Source of the DNA: Gammaproteobacteria bacterium
Lineage (GTDB): Bacteria > Pseudomonadota > Gammaproteobacteria > DAOVJZ01
Direction: 5' to 3'
Length of the DNA stretch: 38,922 nt
Assembly: GCA_029882995.1 (NCBI GenBank)
Contig: JAOUJV010000011.1
Coordinates: 1-38,922 of the forward strand
Part shown: positions 35,795-38,922 of the stretch, in pieces
How positions within the stretch are numbered: position 1 is the first letter of the stretch
Layout: every line of letters starts with the position of its first letter
Notes under the pieces: model-generated
Databases searched by the model: none
The model's input: the letters and a program-made list of their open reading frames with translations, nothing else
Told to the model about the DNA's origin: nothing
Position numbers and translations under genes: made by a program

Positions 35795-37246
35795 TTATGA
35801 GAGTAATGCTTTCGATTTTTTAATAACAATAGTTGAATATGAGAAATATAAAATACTAGCCAAAACAATGAATATAACCATATAAGTCTTATCGTCTATT
35901 AGTAAATTAAATATGAGTAACATTGATATTGCTATAATTATAAACTGCAATATTTGTGGGAAATGTTGTAGTCTAATCTTTATATCCATATGTCTGCATA
36001 TCACCAAATGAAATACCCCTACGAACAATATCCCGGACACAATTAAGCCATAAAAAATACCTGCCTCACCATAAACAGATATCATGATTATCAGACCACC
36101 TATAATTGCTATTGAGCCAAGGATATAGGGAACCAAAATATATCTGGTTTCCATTGAGGCATGCACTCCAAGACCATATATTCCGCCTATTATCCGAAAT
36201 AATTCAACAATACAGCCTAACAGGAAATACTTCCATGCGGGGAAATATTGTTCTGTCATAAAAATAATAAATAATGGCTTTGATATTATTATAAGAAATA
36301 TGGATGAAAAAATTGTTAATGTAATTAAATGTTGTGAGTAGTCAGCCCATACTCTAGCTATATGCGATGGCCCATTGCTACTATTATTGACAGGTTTTTC
36401 TCCTAGCATCTTAAAAAAGGATGGATGATATAGTTGGCTAAGTGCTGATTCAAATGCTCCCATTATTCCTGAACTTAATGTGTAGCCAACCATAAAAAAA
36501 CCTAGCATTTCTAATGAAAACATATCTTCAATAATGAAACGATATGACTGGAACTGTATCCAGTGAAGTCCTATTGCTAATGCTAAAGGTCCAGAAAATA
36601 TTAGCATCTTTTTAATAATTGAAAAATTTATCTGATACTTTATGTTATCGCTACATATTACTTTTACATCAGTGTAAAAAAAATAATACGCAAAAATACT
36701 TCCTGCAAACATTCCAATGAATTGACCACCAATCCAAAAAAATGCACTAGGCGAATATTCTGTAGCTATCCAGGCAAAAAATAAACCTACCCATATTGTT
36801 ATCAACACAGATATCAGCCATTCAGTCCTCTTTTTTAACATGTTTACAAAATATGCAAGAATCTGACTGGCATTAGTTAAAAAAACACCCAACCCGACTA
36901 ATATAACCAATAAAACAAGTTCCACTCCCCAATTTTCACCCATAATTTTGCTTGTCGTATAAGTAATGCATGCCGCCAGTAAGGCAATCACAGCAATATA
37001 AATACCGAGGTAGTTCAAAAACCTGAAAGCAAAGCCAGAATCACGCAATGAAAAAAATCTCCTGTTATAATAGGCTGAAACAGGATTTATCATAAACATA
37101 GAAAAGAATGAAATTATTGTTGTTACTATAGCCACTACACCAATTTGTTCAGGACTCATCTGTATAGTTAAAACACGGACGACAAATAGAGAACTAATTG
37201 CTACGACAACCCTTCCCCCGACAACTCTAATAAGATCATTCCACAT
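35795..37246 (-). CDS. Wzx-like oligosaccharide flippase
   Basis: A 483-residue membrane protein with about 12-14 helices and the MOP-superfamily N-terminus (WNDLIRVVGGRVVVAISSLFVVRVLTIQMSPEQIGVVAIVTTIISFFSMFMINPVSAYYNRR). It would flip undecaprenyl-linked oligosaccharide to the periplasmic face. It is the only flippase seen; no Wzy polymerase, chain-length regulator or WaaL ligase is in the window. Its gene starts 18 bp after the DUF268 stop codon, so the two are co-transcribed. The family is very diverse, so the transported glycan cannot be inferred. Confidence 0.88.
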   Translation of the reverse strand: MWNDLIRVVGGRVVVAISSLFVVRVLTIQMSPEQIGVVAIVTTIISFFSMFMINPVSAYYNRRFFSLRDSGFAFRFLNYLGIYIAVIALLAACITYTTSKIMGENWGVELVLLVILVGLGVFLTNASQILAYFVNMLKKRTEWLISVLITIWVGLFFAWIATEYSPSAFFWIGGQFIGMFAGSIFAYYFFYTDVKVICSDNIKYQINFSIIKKMLIFSGPLALAIGLHWIQFQSYRFIIEDMFSLEMLGFFMVGYTLSSGIMGAFESALSQLYHPSFFKMLGEKPVNNSSNGPSHIARVWADYSQHLITLTIFSSIFLIIISKPLFIIFMTEQYFPAWKYFLLGCIVELFRIIGGIYGLGVHASMETRYILVPYILGSIAIIGGLIIMISVYGEAGIFYGLIVSGILFVGVFHLVICRHMDIKIRLQHFPQILQFIIIAISMLLIFNLLIDDKTYMVIFIVLASILYFSYSTIVIKKSKALLS

Positions 37247-37264
37247 TATTACAAAATAATTTAT

Positions 37265-38050
37265 TTATGCTTTTTTCATTTCAAAAATACCGCAACCATA
37301 ACTACAACCATAATTTTCTTTTATCTTATCCTGATTAATTTCCACATCTTCGTAAAACCTACCGTTATCATCTATATATGAAAATTTGTCGATAAAAAAT
37401 TTTTCTGAAAGGATATTAAATAAATAATTTACAGAAAATACTCTGTGAGCATTAAACTCTATTCTCATATGGCCAATCGGTACTGATAAGTAAAACACTC
37501 CATCCTCTTTCAACATTCTATAAATATTATTTATGGCCTTAATATGCCCATTCAAATCGATTGGGTCACCATAACGACCCAGCCCAAAATGCTCAATCGC
37601 ATGTAAAGATGAAACTGAATCACAATAATTGGATAATGAAAGCTCATCACTAGTAACATCGGCTTTCTTTATGATTATATTTCTTACCACATCGTCACTA
37701 TCTCTAATATCAATATATTCTATCTCTCTGAAAACGGCTACATGAGAAACAAACCCATAAACCGATGAACCGATATCAACATGTTTAATCGGCTTATTAT
37801 TATAAATTCTCCTTGCCACATATAAATCCTGATGAAAATAATGTCCTGACATCTCTCCTGATAATTCATAACGATCATTCATAATTGGAAATATTTTTAG
37901 CATTCCACTAAATTCAGGAGAATCTTTTATCTGCTTCTTTATACGTATAAGATCCTTCAGATATGCGAACAGCCCTCGACATGAATAAATAAAACGACGA
38001 AAATCTAAGCCAACGTGCTTTAAAATCAGGACTGGTGCTCTAAGTATCAT
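37265..38050 (-). CDS. DUF268 family protein (methyltransferase-like)
   Basis: About 261 residues from the ATG at 38050, which is preceded by TTGAGGAG; the track start at 38062 is a TTG inside that ribosome-binding site. The C-terminal half has a Rossmann methyltransferase layout: HVDIGSSVYGFVSHVAVFREIEYIDIR, then SVSSLHAIEHFGLGRYGDPIDLNGHIKAINNIYRMLKEDGVFYLSVPIG, which is the DUF268 signature. DUF268 proteins are common in surface-glycan loci; none that I know of has a proven reaction. This is the first gene of the leftward cluster and has its best ribosome-binding site. Confidence 0.88.
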   Translation of the reverse strand: MILRAPVLILKHVGLDFRRFIYSCRGLFAYLKDLIRIKKQIKDSPEFSGMLKIFPIMNDRYELSGEMSGHYFHQDLYVARRIYNNKPIKHVDIGSSVYGFVSHVAVFREIEYIDIRDSDDVVRNIIIKKADVTSDELSLSNYCDSVSSLHAIEHFGLGRYGDPIDLNGHIKAINNIYRMLKEDGVFYLSVPIGHMRIEFNAHRVFSVNYLFNILSEKFFIDKFSYIDDNGRFYEDVEINQDKIKENYGCSYGCGIFEMKKA

Positions 38051-38062
38051 GGTTCTCCTCAA

Positions 38063-38374
38063 GGTAATGGGTATATTGTGTTTTATACCAATAATGAATC
38101 ATATAGCTCTATCGTCACCCAAACCTAATCCCATGAACAATACGAATAAGATTCTGTTTAGGCTTCAATTATTTCTAAATCTACCGATATAGCCAATAGA
38201 AACAGGGACTCCTTCTGGCTTACATTAATATGCAGGAGAATGCGACATAAGCAACAACTTACTGTATTTACAATGGCAATATGGAAATAATCCCTTAATA
38301 AACTAACATTTAGAGGATAATTTTGATGTGTATCACAGATTTTGGACAAAAAATAAACTATATAAATCAATAAT
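38063..38374. other. Divergent control region between the glycan cluster and pilB
   Basis: A 312-bp A+T-rich region that should hold promoters for the leftward cluster and for pilB. No hexamer pair with good spacing stands out. No sigma-54 motif with the GG-N10-GC spacing was found. The listed 70-residue minus ORF at 38158-38370 shows no family features. The short ORF at 38326-38373 is described separately. Confidence 0.45.
38326..38373 (+). CDS. Possible 15-residue leader ORF before pilB
   Basis: ATG at 38326, preceded by AGAGGATAATTTTG, encodes MCITDFGQKINYINQ and stops with TAA one base before the pilB ATG. pilB itself has no Shine-Dalgarno sequence (…tataaatcaataat-ATG), so ribosomes finishing this ORF may re-initiate on pilB. 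It is in a different frame from pilB. Whether it is translated is unproven. Confidence 0.35.
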   Translation: MCITDFGQKINYINQ

Positions 38375-38922
38375 ATGGCAACCCCGAGTACAAATATACC
38401 CCTGAGCGGTCTGGCTCGGCGTCTGGTTCAGGATGGACTCCTGACTGATACAGATGCCCAGGAAGCCAATGATCAGGCTCTGAAGAAGAAAATCCCGTTT
38501 GTGACCTATCTGGTCCAGAACGATATCCTGAAAAGCCCGGATATCGCCGCCTCAGCCTCCCATGAATTTGGGGTACCGATCTTTGATATCACGGTTATGG
38601 ATACCGAATCCATGGCTACCTCATTGGTGGAAGAGAAGCTGGTTCGCCGCCACCACGCCCTGCCCCTCTACAAACGTGGTAATCGCCTGTTTGTGGCGGT
38701 AGCTGACCCGACCAACCTGCAGGCGCTGGATGAAATCAAGTTCCATGTTGGTACCAATACCGAAGCCGTACTGGTAGAAGAAGACAAGCTTGCTGCTGCC
38801 ATTGAAAAGGCAATGGATGCACAGGATACCAGCATGAGTGATCTCACTGATGCGGATCTGGATGATCTGGATATCACCTCTGATGATGATGAAGGTGGCC
38901 CGGATGTACGGGAATCTGAAAT
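38375..38922 (+). CDS. pilB: Type IV pilus extension ATPase PilB, N-terminal part (partial)
   Basis: The reading frame is open to the right edge (about 182 residues) and is missing from the track. PilB is the hexameric ATPase that powers pilus extension. The N-terminus reads MATPSTNIPLSGLARRLVQDGLL, followed by the MshEN/GSPII_E N-domain (KKKIPFVTYLVQNDILKSPDIAASASHEFGVPIFDI...VEEKLVRRHHALPLYKRGNRLFVAVADPTNLQALDEIKFHVG) and an acidic linker (DLTDADLDDLDITSDDDEGG). The catalytic domain lies outside. The only usable start is the ATG at 38375, since an in-frame stop lies four codons upstream. Base composition returns to backbone values here. Confidence 0.95.
   Translation, partial: MATPSTNIPLSGLARRLVQDGLLTDTDAQEANDQALKKKIPFVTYLVQNDILKSPDIAASASHEFGVPIFDITVMDTESMATSLVEEKLVRRHHALPLYKRGNRLFVAVADPTNLQALDEIKFHVGTNTEAVLVEEDKLAAAIEKAMDAQDTSMSDLTDADLDDLDITSDDDEGGPDVRESE

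Noticed and set aside
38158-38370. 70-residue minus-strand ORF between DUF268 and pilB
   Set aside because: It lies in the A+T-rich control region, has no ribosome-binding site or family features, and overlaps the leader ORF and probable promoters.

Overview
The window looks like chromosomal DNA of a gammaproteobacterium. The evidence is the gene set and its order: bamD divergent from rluD-pgeF, slyX, gcvR, a PP0621-type gene, pilS-pilR-pilA with a sigma-54 type promoter, and pilB. I cannot place it to genus. Backbone genes are compact and moderate in G+C. From about 27.7 to 38.35 kb the DNA is conspicuously A+T-rich and holds almost only glycan genes.

Layout. 1-1.5 kb: the 5' part of sucA (leaving the window leftward), divergent from slyX. 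1.7-7.6 kb: leftward genes for a zinc-ribbon protein, an SCO copper chaperone, ClpB (with a sigma-32-like promoter), a PlsC-like acyltransferase, peptide deformylase and GcvR. 7.7-10 kb: a stand-alone SET-domain protein, a small secreted protein, a 59-residue acidic protein and an HdfR-like LysR regulator. 10-15.5 kb: a gene of unknown function, an exonuclease-CBS-DUF294 fusion, a YggT-like membrane protein and a two-subunit sodium/solute symporter. 15.8-23.5 kb: a ZIP transporter, pgeF, rluD, bamD, nadE-glnB and sucCD, with a long palindromic repeat between sucD and nadE. 23.6-27.7 kb: a PP0621-family protein, PilS, PilR and the major type IV pilin. 27.8-38.1 kb: the glycan island. 38.4 kb to the end: the start of pilB.

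How the parts fit. PilS/PilR should drive pilA through the sigma-54 site at 27111-27126; a perfect 9-bp inverted repeat about 160 bp upstream is a candidate PilR enhancer site. Directly after the pilA terminator come a polytopic GT-C protein with a C-terminal TPR-like region that resembles eukaryotic TMTC O-mannosyltransferases, a DPM1/GtrB-like polyprenyl-phosphate sugar synthase and a GT4 glycosyltransferase. Together these could form a pilin (or general envelope protein) O-glycosylation module. Facing them is a six-gene leftward cluster (DUF268, Wzx-like flippase, methyltransferase, CgeB-like protein, two GT2 enzymes) that would build and flip a lipid-linked oligosaccharide; no Wzy polymerase or ligase is visible. 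The island sits between pilA and pilB, so pilus glycosylation is the leading idea, but this is inference.

The best candidates for something undescribed are the TMTC-like/DPM-like pair behind pilA, the palindrome filling the sucA promoter spacer, a LexA-box-like sequence between pilR and pilA, the palindromic repeat at 21271-21412, an orphan terminator-like hairpin at 8852-8875, and a short leader ORF abutting pilB.
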